NCBI GenBank assembly: GCA_005793785.1
Contig: SXPW01000139.1
Location: 1-16,114, forward strand
Direction of reading: 5' to 3'
DNA from: Actinomycetota bacterium
GTDB taxonomy: Bacteria; Actinomycetota; Acidimicrobiia; Acidimicrobiales; Ilumatobacteraceae
DNA length: 16,114 bases
Shown: positions 1-6,927 of the stretch, one piece after another
How the letters are laid out: every line of letters starts with the position of its first letter
Position numbering within the stretch: position 1 is the stretch's first letter
Made by a program: the position numbers and the translations under genes
Notes under the pieces: model-generated
Databases searched by the model: none
Told to the model about the DNA's origin: nothing
What the model saw: the letters and a program-made list of their open reading frames with translations, nothing else

Positions 1-1298
1 CCATCGCCTCCTCACCAGGCACCCCAACCCGCAGCGGCTACACCTTCAACGGCTGGTTCACCACATCAACAGGTGGCAGCGCCATCACCTTCCCCTACAC
101 CCACGGTCAAACCGCCAACTTCACCCTCTACGCCCAATGGAGTGAAGTTGGACCAACATGTGCAAATGGCGGAGCCTGTGTTGTTGGTGACACTGGGCCC
201 GGAGGTGGAATCGTATTTTATGTACACGCCAGCGGCACCTTCGCGTGTGGTCCCACGATGACATCTGCATGTAAATACCTAGAGGCAGCTCCAACGACTG
301 GAACCAATGCGTGGGTGGATCAAAATTACCTGTGGTCAGGCAACACAACTGATTTGATCGGCGCTAGCGCGAGTGGTGAAGCTATCGGAACTGGATACTC
401 GAATACTTTGGCGATAGTTGGACAATCGAATGGCGGAAACACCAGTGGTCGCGCAGCAATGGCAACTCGCACGTACAGAGGCCCGAATGGTTTGTCGGAT
501 TGGTTCCTCCCATCAAAACTTGAGGTTTATCAACTTCACCTCAACAAAGATTTAGTCAGCTTAAGTAACACATTTGATGACTTCTGGAGTTCAACAGAGT
601 TAGATTCTACTTTGGCATGGATTACATGGAACCATGGCGATGGAAGCTTTTGGGCTAACGACAAAAACTCACTCAACGCAGTGCGTCCAATCCGTGCTTT
701 CGGGCCAAGTTGTGCAAACGGCGGCACTTGCGTAGTCGGAGACACGGGCCCTGGTGGCGGCATCGTGTTTTATGTGCATGACGACGCCGACGACCTCTTT
801 ACCTCAACCGGTTCTGACTGCAACACAGCATGTAAGTACCTGGAGGCTGCGCCGTACAGCGGCCAAGTTTCACGCACATGGTCAACTGGAGCAAATCAGT
901 CTCTCGCGGTATCTGGTGCTGACGCAACGGGAATTGGCAACGGCTTCCAAAACACTGTTGACATTGTCAATCAATCTGGAAACAACTCGGATACCTCGGC
1001 TGCAGTATATGCAAACTCATATTCAAACAATGGAAAGAACGATTGGTATCTACCTTCGCATGACGAACTCAACCAAATGTGCCGCTGGGTGAGAAACCAG
1101 GCAGCTTCCAATGACGTCTGCACTAATGCTGGAAATGCCAACACCGGGCCTGGCGCCAGCGGATTCACAGGTGAATACTGGTCATCTACGGAGAACGACT
1201 CTTTACACGCTTACATGCAGACTATGGATTACGCAGACAGATATGGAGAAGTAAAGTTCGGGGCCAGGATGGTCCGTCCAATTCGGGCCTTCGGCTGA
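1..1298 (+). CDS. C-terminal part of a large surface/secreted protein: InlB-type B-repeat plus two Lcl/DUF1566-like modules
   Basis: The frame is open from base 3 with no stop before 1296-1298, so the gene begins outside the window. The ATG at 258 lies inside a module and is not the true start. Bases 3-140 encode one InlB/Listeria-Bacteroides-type repeat (GYTFNGWF, then NFTLYAQW), a small beta domain of extracellular proteins. Two tandem modules follow, at about 159-710 and 711-1295. Each opens with CANGGxCVVGDTGPGGGIVF, continues with ACKYLEAAP, then a DWFLPS or DWYLPS motif, an FWSSTE or YWSSTE motif, and ends VRPIRAFG. This is the Lcl/DUF1566 pattern of bacterial adhesin-like proteins. The paired cysteines suggest disulfides and an extracytoplasmic location. 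No sortase motif or membrane anchor is seen at the C-terminus. Adhesion or carbohydrate binding is only inferred from family context. Codon use changes sharply near base 140. Confidence 0.85.
   Translation, partial: IASSPGTPTRSGYTFNGWFTTSTGGSAITFPYTHGQTANFTLYAQWSEVGPTCANGGACVVGDTGPGGGIVFYVHASGTFACGPTMTSACKYLEAAPTTGTNAWVDQNYLWSGNTTDLIGASASGEAIGTGYSNTLAIVGQSNGGNTSGRAAMATRTYRGPNGLSDWFLPSKLEVYQLHLNKDLVSLSNTFDDFWSSTELDSTLAWITWNHGDGSFWANDKNSLNAVRPIRAFGPSCANGGTCVVGDTGPGGGIVFYVHDDADDLFTSTGSDCNTACKYLEAAPYSGQVSRTWSTGANQSLAVSGADATGIGNGFQNTVDIVNQSGNNSDTSAAVYANSYSNNGKNDWYLPSHDELNQMCRWVRNQAASNDVCTNAGNANTGPGASGFTGEYWSSTENDSLHAYMQTMDYADRYGEVKFGARMVRPIRAFG
3..140 (+). repeat. InlB/Flg_new-type B-repeat (protein-level repeat unit)
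   Basis: One repeat unit is visible. It has the usual core: GYTFNGWF, a glycine turn, then an aromatic strand ending LYAQW. Such repeats normally occur as arrays, so more units probably lie upstream of the window. Third codon positions here are 36 of 46 G or C by hand count, unlike the modules that follow. Confidence 0.7.
159..710 (+). repeat. Lcl/DUF1566-like module, copy 1
   Basis: The module runs from CANGGACVVGDTGPGG to RPIRAFGPS. It carries DWFLPS and FWSSTE, the typical Lcl/DUF1566 landmarks. Its first 23 residues match copy 2 except for one Ala/Thr difference. Confidence 0.75.
711..1295 (+). repeat. Lcl/DUF1566-like module, copy 2
   Basis: The module runs from CANGGTCVVGDTGPGG to the C-terminal RPIRAFG, with DWYLPS and YWSSTE landmarks. 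It is slightly longer than copy 1 because of an insert holding two extra cysteines (MCRWV and NDVCTN). The first 23 codons differ from copy 1 at 16 codons, 15 of them synonymous. Confidence 0.75.
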
Positions 1299-1331
1299 AG
1301 CAACCAAAATTATTCACAGTGAGTTAAGCAC

Positions 1332-1337
1332 TAATCT
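1332..1337 (+). promoter_or_regulatory. Candidate -10 box of the TetR-type gene, leaderless type
   Basis: TAATCT fits TANNNT and ends 7 bases before the ATG at 1345. No Shine-Dalgarno sequence is visible in between. No convincing -35 box was found. Transcription could begin at or next to the start codon. Confidence 0.4.
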
Positions 1338-1344
1338 CTCAACG

Positions 1345-1932
1345 ATGGCAGTAAATAAAAAACCTGGGCCTGCACTCGGCACGACATACGACAGCGCGGA
1401 TGTAACCAAGCTCAAGCTCATCAACGCCACCATCAAGTTGTTGCGCAAGGGCAGACCCGTTTCGCAACTCACCGCCCTAGACATAACCAAGTGCGCAAAA
1501 GTCGACAAGATGTACGTCCGACGCTTCTTCGGAGATCGTGACCGCCTCTTTCTGGAGACAATTCTCCACATAGCCACTTCACGTCCATCGCTCATTGGCG
1601 CCGCACTCTTCAACTCTGGCCAATCCGGGAGTGTGGATCCCGACGTCGTCTTGGCCTTCACTCTCTTTACCCACCTGGCAAGAAATCCCGAATTTGAGCC
1701 ACAGTTACTCGGACTAGCGGAGGCGGTACTCAATTCATATCAGCATCAGATCGAGAAGGAGTTTGGGTTGTCGGGCGAGTTGGCTACCCGACAGGCGGTG
1801 CTCGGCTTGATGGCACTCATTGGATTTCTTACTACCGGCCACTTGCTACCCGTGGATCAACGTGACATCGCAAAGTGGTTGGAATCACGTCGAGATGTGC
1901 TGAGAATTCTTGCCCAACAGCACCGCCAATAA
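1345..1932 (+). CDS. TetR/AcrR-family transcriptional regulator
   Basis: This 195-residue protein has the size of a TetR-family repressor. Residues about 20-67 fit the N-terminal helix-turn-helix: a LINATIKLLRKG helix, then DITKCAKVDKMYVRRFFGDR, matching the family pattern of an Ile-Ala helix, turn and Tyr-x-x-Phe recognition helix, followed by DRLFLETI. The remaining helices (about 75-190) are divergent, as expected for a ligand and dimer domain, so no ligand can be named. ATG 1345 is the first ATG in the frame and lies just after the candidate -10 box. The gene sits 46 bp downstream of the surface-protein gene and converges on guaB. A target is not evident. It could act on its own promoter or the upstream gene, but no dyad operator stands out in the 46-bp gap. 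Confidence 0.8.
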   Translation: MAVNKKPGPALGTTYDSADVTKLKLINATIKLLRKGRPVSQLTALDITKCAKVDKMYVRRFFGDRDRLFLETILHIATSRPSLIGAALFNSGQSGSVDPDVVLAFTLFTHLARNPEFEPQLLGLAEAVLNSYQHQIEKEFGLSGELATRQAVLGLMALIGFLTTGHLLPVDQRDIAKWLESRRDVLRILAQQHRQ

Positions 1933-1944
1933 TCTTGTTGGCGG
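1923..1944 (+). terminator. Possible hairpin terminator after the TetR-type gene
   Basis: CCGCCAA (1923-1929) and TTGGCGG (1938-1944) are a perfect 7-bp inverted repeat with an 8-base loop that includes the TAA stop codon. No T-run follows. A weaker 5-bp stem (GCCGA 1946-1950 with TCGGC 1960-1964) lies just beyond. Confidence 0.35.
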
Positions 1945-2056
1945 CGCCGAGCACACACTTCGGCAAACGTCAACACTTTTGGTGAATTGACAACTTCGGC
2001 CGTAGCGAGCGCTGCATCAGTTGTCGTCTCGCTACTTGACTAGCAGCGAAAAACGG
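1933..2056. other. Convergent intergenic region with interleaved inverted repeats
   Basis: The 124 bp between the TetR-type stop and the guaB stop hold no gene. Besides the hairpins near 1923-1964, three complementary pairs interleave: GACAACT 1989-1995 with AGTTGTC 2019-2025; GTAGCGAG 2002-2009 with CTCGCTAC 2028-2035; and CGCTGC 2010-2015 with GCAGCG 2043-2048. These pairs cross one another, so they would be alternative folds or pseudoknot-like rather than one simple hairpin. Confidence 0.55.
2002..2035 (-). terminator. Possible terminator or 3' processing hairpin of the guaB transcript
   Basis: An 8-bp perfect inverted repeat (GTAGCGAG/CTCGCTAC) with an 18-base loop lies about 20 bases past the guaB stop. 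The only T-run on this strand (5 T) lies between the stop and the stem, not after it, so this is not a canonical intrinsic terminator. Confidence 0.3.
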
Positions 2057-3550
2057 TTATGAACGGTGATAGTTCGGGGATTCGTGCGTGATCGTCACGT
2101 CGTGTGGGTGACTCTCCTCGCGACCGGCCGTGGTCACCCGCATGAACCTCGCACGGCGAGTCAACTCCGGAAGAGTTGCCGCACCGACGTAGCCCATGCC
2201 GGAACGAAGTCCACCGACGAGCTGGTACACCACGTCGGCAAGGGAGCCCGCATACGCAACTCGACCCTCGATACCTTCGGGAACCAATTTGTTGCGACCA
2301 CCACTGCCCTGGGCTGAGCCGTAGCGATCAGCCCCCAACCCGGTCATGGCACCAAGTGAGCCCATGCCGCGGTAGCTCTTGTAGCGACGACCTTCGAAGA
2401 GTTCCACATCGCCGGGTGCTTCGTCGGTACCAGCGAACAAACTGCCGAGCATCACGACGCTGGCACCCGCCGCCAACGCCTTGACCAGGTCTCCGGAATA
2501 GGTGACGCCACCATCGGCGATGGTGGGAATCCCGAGTTGTTTGGCGCGCTGCGACGCAAACCAAATCGCCGATAGTTGCGGCATTCCGGCCCCGGCAATG
2601 ACACGTGTCGTACAGATCGAACCGGCACCAACTCCGATTTTCACGGCGTCCGCTCCAGCACCGTGCAAGGTTTCGACGCCACCCTCGTCGACCACGTTGC
2701 CGGCCACTACCGCAAGTTCGGGCCAGTTCGCCTTCACGCGCTCGATGGCTTTTACGACGCCCATCGAGTTGCCGTGCGCTGTGTCGATCACCACCGCATC
2801 CACCCCGACTCGCGCGAGTGACTCGACGCGCGTCTCCAAATCTTCACCGACACCGACTGCCGCAGCAACTCGAAGTCGACCAGCCGAGTCGCGCGTGGCG
2901 TTCGGAAACTCCTGACGCTTCATGATGTCCTTCACGGTGATGAGGCCACGCAGCCGCCCCTTTGCATCGACGAGCGGAAGCTTCTCGATGCGGTGCTGCT
3001 GCAACAACTTCTTGGCCTGCTCAAGAGTCGTGCCTTCGGGTGCGGTCACGAGACCCTCGCTCGTCATGAAGTCGCCGACTGGTCGCTTGTAGTCGTCGGG
3101 TGCGCAAAAGCGCACGTCACGGTTGGTGAGGATTCCAACCAACACGCCTTCGCGGTCGGTGATCGGCACGCCAGAAATCTTGAAGCGGTTCATCAAATGC
3201 TCGGCGTCGTCGAGCGTGGCGGTCGCCAGCAACGTGACCGGGTCGGAGATCATGCCCGACTGCGAGCGCTTCACCTTCTGCACTTCTGCCGCTTGGTCTT
3301 CCACGGTGAGATTGCGATGCACCACGCCAAGACCTCCGCAACGCGCCATGGCGATCGCGAGGCGCGCCTCGGTCACGCGGTCCATCGCGGCCGACACGAG
3401 CGGCACGCTGAGCGCGATGTCGCGCGCGAACGTTGTGGCCGTGTCAACTTGGTCGGGCAGCACATCGCTGAAGCCAGGCACCAGCACCACGTCGTCGAAC
3501 GTGAGGCCCTCGAATCGGTCGAAAAACTCTTGACTGTGGCTCATCGACAC
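2057..3550 (-). CDS. guaB: Inosine-5'-monophosphate dehydrogenase
   Basis: GuaB oxidises IMP to XMP with NAD+, the committed step of guanine nucleotide synthesis, in the cytosol. The 497-residue length is normal. The N-terminus has the GLTFDDVVLVP motif (residues 16-26). Two CBS domains occupy about 100-212. The catalytic barrel then has DTAHG (256-260), the loop GAGSICTT with catalytic Cys313, and IADGGV (344-349). The mobile flap includes the Arg409-Tyr410 pair in DRYGS, with KLVPEGIEGR after it. Translation can start at GTG 3550 or at ATG 3544 two codons later; neither has a strong Shine-Dalgarno sequence. It lies 81 bp downstream of purH on the same strand, so the product of PurH is the substrate of GuaB. 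All key residues I can place are present. Confidence 0.97.
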   Translation of the reverse strand: MSMSHSQEFFDRFEGLTFDDVVLVPGFSDVLPDQVDTATTFARDIALSVPLVSAAMDRVTEARLAIAMARCGGLGVVHRNLTVEDQAAEVQKVKRSQSGMISDPVTLLATATLDDAEHLMNRFKISGVPITDREGVLVGILTNRDVRFCAPDDYKRPVGDFMTSEGLVTAPEGTTLEQAKKLLQQHRIEKLPLVDAKGRLRGLITVKDIMKRQEFPNATRDSAGRLRVAAAVGVGEDLETRVESLARVGVDAVVIDTAHGNSMGVVKAIERVKANWPELAVVAGNVVDEGGVETLHGAGADAVKIGVGAGSICTTRVIAGAGMPQLSAIWFASQRAKQLGIPTIADGGVTYSGDLVKALAAGASVVMLGSLFAGTDEAPGDVELFEGRRYKSYRGMGSLGAMTGLGADRYGSAQGSGGRNKLVPEGIEGRVAYAGSLADVVYQLVGGLRSGMGYVGAATLPELTRRARFMRVTTAGREESHPHDVTITHESPNYHRS

Positions 3551-3631
3551 TCGGACTCACGCTCGGTAGTCAACGGCATGTGCTGACAATAGTGCCGAGC
3601 AGGAACCGCGCGGCCGATTATTGACGAAAAG
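3551..3631 (-). other. purH-guaB intergenic leader with potential long hairpin
   Basis: On the plus strand GCTCGG (3561-3566) pairs with CCGAGC (3595-3600), and GTCA (3569-3572) pairs with TGAC (3584-3587), with a TA/TA pair and small bulges between. A TATTGT (minus strand, 3591-3586) fits TANNNT and could be a -10 box, but no -35 box is obvious. The segment may carry a separate guaB promoter or an RNA structure; neither is firm. Confidence 0.3.
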
Positions 3632-5161
3632 TCAGTGCCGAAAGTGACGAACACCCGTGAACATCATGACGATGTCATGTTCGTTGGCGGCGGCAATCGA
3701 CTCCTCGTCCCGCACACTGCCGCCTGGTTGCACGATCAACGAAACTCCGGCAGCGGCCAGCACATCCGGACCATCACGAAATGGGAAGAAGGCGTCACTA
3801 GCAGCAACCGAACCATTGGCACGTTCTCCAGCCCTGGCGCAGGCGATTCGCGCAGCATCCACTCGGTTTTGTTGCCCTGCCCCGATTCCAACTGCTCTGC
3901 CGTCGCGGGCCAGCACGATTGCATTCGAGCTGGTCGCAGCACACGTCACCCATGCCACCACTGCGTCTCGCATCTGCGCGGCGGTCGGCTGCACGGTGCC
4001 GGCGACCTCCCACGCTGACGTGTCGTCGGACGGCGCGTCGTGATCCTGCAGGAGCACTGCTCCGTCAACAGCGCGCAGCGAGCGACCATCGCGGAACGGC
4101 GCCGGGGCGCGCAATACCCGCAGATTCATCTTGGTCAACAGCACCTCGAGCGCACCGGGTTCGAAGGAAGGAGCAATCACGACTTCGGTGAACACGTTCA
4201 CCAGAGCCTCGGCCGCCGCCTTGGTCATGGAGCGATTCAAGGCGACGATTCCGCCGAACGCGCTGAGCGGGTCGCACTCGTGCGCGCGAACGTAAGCCGT
4301 CGTGATGTCGTCGGCCACGGCGAGCCCGCAGGGGTTCGCATGCTTGATGACTGCCGCGGCAGGATCATTGAAGCGGTGAACGAGCGACCATGCAGCGTCG
4401 GCGTCGAACACGTTGAGATATGACATTTCTTTTCCGCCGAGTTGCTCGCTCTGGCTCCACCAACTTCGCTCGCCGACCACGTGATAGCGCGCGCCGCGTT
4501 GGTGCGGGTTCTCGCCGTAGCGCAGAGTCGCCTCGCGCTCAAGCCGCAGGGTGATCGTTTCCGGCAGTGCAGTCTGCTCCGGCTGCTCAGTCGCTCGTTC
4601 GGCAAACCACGCCGCAACTTGCGTGTCGTACGCGGCAGTCACTGCGAACGCGCGCGCCGCAAATTTCCGACGCATCTCTGCCCTGACTGCTCCGTGCTGG
4701 CGCAACTCGTCGAGCACTTCGGCATACTGCGAACGGTCGGTCACTACGGCGACGCGTGCATGATTCTTTGCCGCGCCGCGCACGAGCGAAGGTCCGCCGA
4801 TGTCAATCAATTCGATGCTCGGCCTGCTCACGAACGGATACAGACTCACCGCCACGAGGTCGATTGGCTCGATGTCGTGACGTGCGAGGTCGTCGAGATG
4901 CGCAGCGTCGCTCGTGTCGGCGAGGATGCCGCCGTGCACCGCTGGATGAAGCGTGACCACTCGGTGCCCGAGAATCGCCGGGTATCCCGTCAGCGTGGCG
5001 ATGTCGATGACGGGAAGACCTGAGTCACCGAGGGTTTTTGCGGTGCCGCCACTCGCGAGCAGTTCCCATCCCGCGTCGTGCAGTGCGCGCGCAAACTCGA
5101 CCACTCCCGTCTTGTCGTAGACACTTAGCAGGGCACGTGGCACGCGCCGATTCTGACACAT
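3632..5161 (-). CDS. purH: Bifunctional AICAR transformylase / IMP cyclohydrolase
   Basis: PurH catalyses the last two steps of IMP synthesis: formylation of AICAR by 10-formyl-tetrahydrofolate, then ring closure. The protein has 509 residues, slightly short for the family. The N-terminal cyclohydrolase domain (about 8-200) shows LLSVYDKTG, ASGGTAKTL, LHPAVHGG, IGGPSLVRGAAKNH and RYGENPHQ. The transformylase domain has IKHANPCG with Lys273-His274, ECDPLSAFGGIVALN, IGAGQQNRVDAARIA and the C-terminal SDAFFPFRDG. In the usual KSNAIV segment the Lys is Ser411 here (TSSNAIV); many relatives keep Lys. ATG 5161 has GGAG directly against it, an unusually short spacing, so the start is not certain, but the next in-frame candidate (GTG, codon 7) fits no better. 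It precedes guaB. Confidence 0.97.
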   Translation of the reverse strand: MCQNRRVPRALLSVYDKTGVVEFARALHDAGWELLASGGTAKTLGDSGLPVIDIATLTGYPAILGHRVVTLHPAVHGGILADTSDAAHLDDLARHDIEPIDLVAVSLYPFVSRPSIELIDIGGPSLVRGAAKNHARVAVVTDRSQYAEVLDELRQHGAVRAEMRRKFAARAFAVTAAYDTQVAAWFAERATEQPEQTALPETITLRLEREATLRYGENPHQRGARYHVVGERSWWSQSEQLGGKEMSYLNVFDADAAWSLVHRFNDPAAAVIKHANPCGLAVADDITTAYVRAHECDPLSAFGGIVALNRSMTKAAAEALVNVFTEVVIAPSFEPGALEVLLTKMNLRVLRAPAPFRDGRSLRAVDGAVLLQDHDAPSDDTSAWEVAGTVQPTAAQMRDAVVAWVTCAATSSNAIVLARDGRAVGIGAGQQNRVDAARIACARAGERANGSVAASDAFFPFRDGPDVLAAAGVSLIVQPGGSVRDEESIAAANEHDIVMMFTGVRHFRH

Positions 5162-5230
5162 CTCCTACGCCGAACTTACCGAAGCTTCGTCCGCTTCGGA
5201 GCAGTCAACCAACCGTACTCGATCAGAACC
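5162..5230 (-). other. Spacer between ABC permease and purH with a hairpin
   Basis: CCGAAGC (5179-5185) and GCTTCGG (5193-5199) form a perfect 7-bp stem with a 7-base loop. On the minus strand it lies after the permease stop and before purH. There is no clear T-run, so it may be a weak terminator or part of the purH leader. TAAGTT (minus strand, about 5178-5173) fits TANNNT, 11 bases before ATG 5161. Confidence 0.35.
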
Positions 5231-5998
5231 TCATGTGATGAGTCGTTTGGTCATCGTTCGGATGCTGAGAGTTCCGGTGATGACCGCAAACATCCCGAGC
5301 GCCAAAACGTTCCACATCGACGACCACGACAAGGTGCCGAAGCACGAGTCACGAACCAGCTCGATGCAGTGATACACGGGGTTCACGTTGCTCACCGTGC
5401 CGAACCAGTCGGGCAGCCCGGAGATTGGGAAGTACGTTCCCGAGACGAAGAGCAACGGGGTGAGCAGCGCCGACTGAAAGTACGAGAAAGAATCGATCAC
5501 CTTGACCACGCCAGAGATGTACTGACCGAGGAAGGTGAGTCCCAATGCCGAGATGAAACAGGTGAACGGAACGAGCAACATCGACCATCGTGGCGACAGT
5601 CCGAAGGGAATCGTTGCGAGCATCGGTACGGATCCATACACGGCGGTCCTTGCAGAGATCCAAGTCGCCTCTCCCACCATCAACTCTGCTGTCGTGGTTG
5701 GAGTCGAGAGGATTCCGTCGTACACCTTCTGGAATACACGGGCGATGAACGTGTTGTACATTCCTGGAAACACCGAACTGAACAACACCGCCGTCGCAAC
5801 TGCCCCGGTACCGACGAACACGACGTACTTCATGCCGTCTATTTCGTCTACGAAAGCACCGACGCCGAGACCGATTGCAAACAGAAAGACGAGCGGTTCG
5901 AGGATTGCCGTGAACGTAACCCCCGGCCAATAGCGCTTGAAAATGATGAGTTCGCGGGTCCAGATGGCCGGAAGCGAACGGAAATCGAACCTAGCCAT
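5231..5998 (-). CDS. ABC-2 type transporter permease (NodJ/DrrB-like)
   Basis: This is the membrane subunit of an export-type ABC transporter. From ATG 5998 it has 255 residues, normal for the family. A longer frame back to 6076 exists but would overlap the ATPase gene by 86 bp. ATG 5998 overlaps the ATPase stop by only 8 nt (ATGGCTAG) and has GAGG six bases upstream, so I chose it. After an amphipathic N-terminus (RELIIFKRYWPG) there are about six hydrophobic segments. PLLFVSGTYFPISGLP followed by NPVYHCIELVRD is the usual ABC2_membrane C-terminal pattern. The overlap implies translational coupling with the ATPase. NodJ/DrrB relatives export lipids, antibiotics or oligosaccharide signals; the substrate here cannot be told. 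Confidence 0.88.
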   Translation of the reverse strand: MARFDFRSLPAIWTRELIIFKRYWPGVTFTAILEPLVFLFAIGLGVGAFVDEIDGMKYVVFVGTGAVATAVLFSSVFPGMYNTFIARVFQKVYDGILSTPTTTAELMVGEATWISARTAVYGSVPMLATIPFGLSPRWSMLLVPFTCFISALGLTFLGQYISGVVKVIDSFSYFQSALLTPLLFVSGTYFPISGLPDWFGTVSNVNPVYHCIELVRDSCFGTLSWSSMWNVLALGMFAVITGTLSIRTMTKRLIT

Positions 5999-6905
5999 CG
6001 AGGGCCTCACCGGTGAGCAGTACGAAAACGTCCTCGAGATTGGTGGGTCGACGTGAATGTCGACCCAACGACGCAAGCAGTTCCGACGACACCTTCTCGA
6101 CCCCCAACACCGAGATGCTCAGCCCGGCACGGCGAGACTTCAAACCGGCATTCGCCGCCTTTGCGGCGATCTCGTCGAGCACGTCGGTGGGGCCGAAGTA
6201 CTCGACGGCCTCCAGTCCAGCATGTCGTTCGCGAAGTTCCTGCGGAGTTCCACGGGCGATGATTCGACCGTGATTGACGATGGCGATGTCGTCCGCGAGG
6301 CGTTCAGCCTCCTCGATGTAGTGGGTGCTCATCACGACGGTGACACCACTTCTACGAACTCGATCGATCATCAACCACAGGTCACTTCTGACTTGAGGGT
6401 CGAGTCCTACGGTCGGTTCGTCGAGCAGGACCAACTTCGGTGAATTGATGAACGCCCGACCGAGGAGCAACCGCCTCCGCATGCCGCCCGACAGGTTCGT
6501 GACTCGCTCGTGTGAACGGTCGGCGAGTTGCGCGGTCTCGAGCGCGTCGGCAACCACTTGCTTGCGACGCGAGCGCGGCACTCGACAAAGGGCCGCCCAA
6601 AGGGCGAGGTTCTCGCGTGCGGTCTGCTGGTCGTCCATGTTGTCCTGCTGTGGACACACCCCGAGAATCGAGCGGGCTTGGCGGCTCTGCGAAGTGACGT
6701 CGAAATTCATCACGGAGATCGAGCCCCCGTTCAGTCCCGTCTGGCCGGTGATCATTCGCATGAGCGTGGTCTTGCCAGCGCCGTTCGGTCCCAACAGACC
6801 CAGACAGGTGCCCACTTGCACGTCCAATGTCAAACCATCCACCGCGGTGAAGTCACCGAAACGTTTCGTCACGTTTCGAATCGCCAGCGCTGGGTCGTGA
6901 ACCAC
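5991..6905 (-). CDS. ABC transporter ATP-binding protein (NodI/DrrA-like)
   Basis: This cytoplasmic ATPase powers the permease encoded just downstream. The 304-residue protein has Walker A GPNGAGKT (39-46), Q-loop Gln86 (CPQQDN), signature LSGGM (138-142), Walker B LVLLDEPT (158-165), GLDP (167-170) and the switch His195 (STHYIEEA). The C-terminal about 80 residues, ending TNLEDVFVLLTGE, form the extension typical of DrrA/NodI-type exporters. Translation starts at GTG 6905, with no earlier start in the short 22-bp gap to the divergent oxidoreductase gene. A TAGCCT box on the minus strand ends six bases before the GTG, which suggests a leaderless transcript. The substrate is unknown; drug, lipid or polysaccharide export are all possible for this family. 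Confidence 0.92.
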   Translation of the reverse strand: MVHDPALAIRNVTKRFGDFTAVDGLTLDVQVGTCLGLLGPNGAGKTTLMRMITGQTGLNGGSISVMNFDVTSQSRQARSILGVCPQQDNMDDQQTARENLALWAALCRVPRSRRKQVVADALETAQLADRSHERVTNLSGGMRRRLLLGRAFINSPKLVLLDEPTVGLDPQVRSDLWLMIDRVRRSGVTVVMSTHYIEEAERLADDIAIVNHGRIIARGTPQELRERHAGLEAVEYFGPTDVLDEIAAKAANAGLKSRRAGLSISVLGVEKVSSELLASLGRHSRRPTNLEDVFVLLTGEALDG

Positions 6906-6927
6906 CCGCTCAGGCTAGGTTCGGAGC
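6906..6927. promoter_or_regulatory. Symmetric divergent promoter for the ABC ATPase and the luciferase-like gene
   Basis: Only 22 bp separate the divergent GTG (6905) and ATG (6928). The central TA at 6916-6917 is shared by two -10-like boxes: TAGGTT (6916-6921, plus) and TAGCCT (6917-6912, minus). Each box ends six bases before its start codon. There is no room for a normal ribosome-binding leader on either side. A GGAG lies one base before the plus ATG, too close for standard use. Confidence 0.5.

Noticed and set aside
258..1298. A complete 346-residue gene starting at ATG 258
   Set aside because: The frame is open upstream to base 3 and encodes the first half of the conserved module and a B-repeat, so the ATG is internal to a larger gene.
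1933..2056. A CRISPR or mobile-element end in the TetR-guaB gap
   Set aside because: The repeats are short inverted arms, not regularly spaced direct repeats, and no transposase or target-site duplication is present.
2993..3586. Long 197-codon frame on the plus strand opposite guaB
   Set aside because: It is the complement of a strongly conserved gene in high-GC DNA, His/Arg-rich with no recognisable domain; treated as a shadow.
5999..6076. N-terminal extension of the ABC permease (start at 6076)
   Set aside because: It would overlap the ATPase gene by 86 bp and lacks family resemblance; ATG 5998 has a Shine-Dalgarno sequence and a short stop/start overlap.
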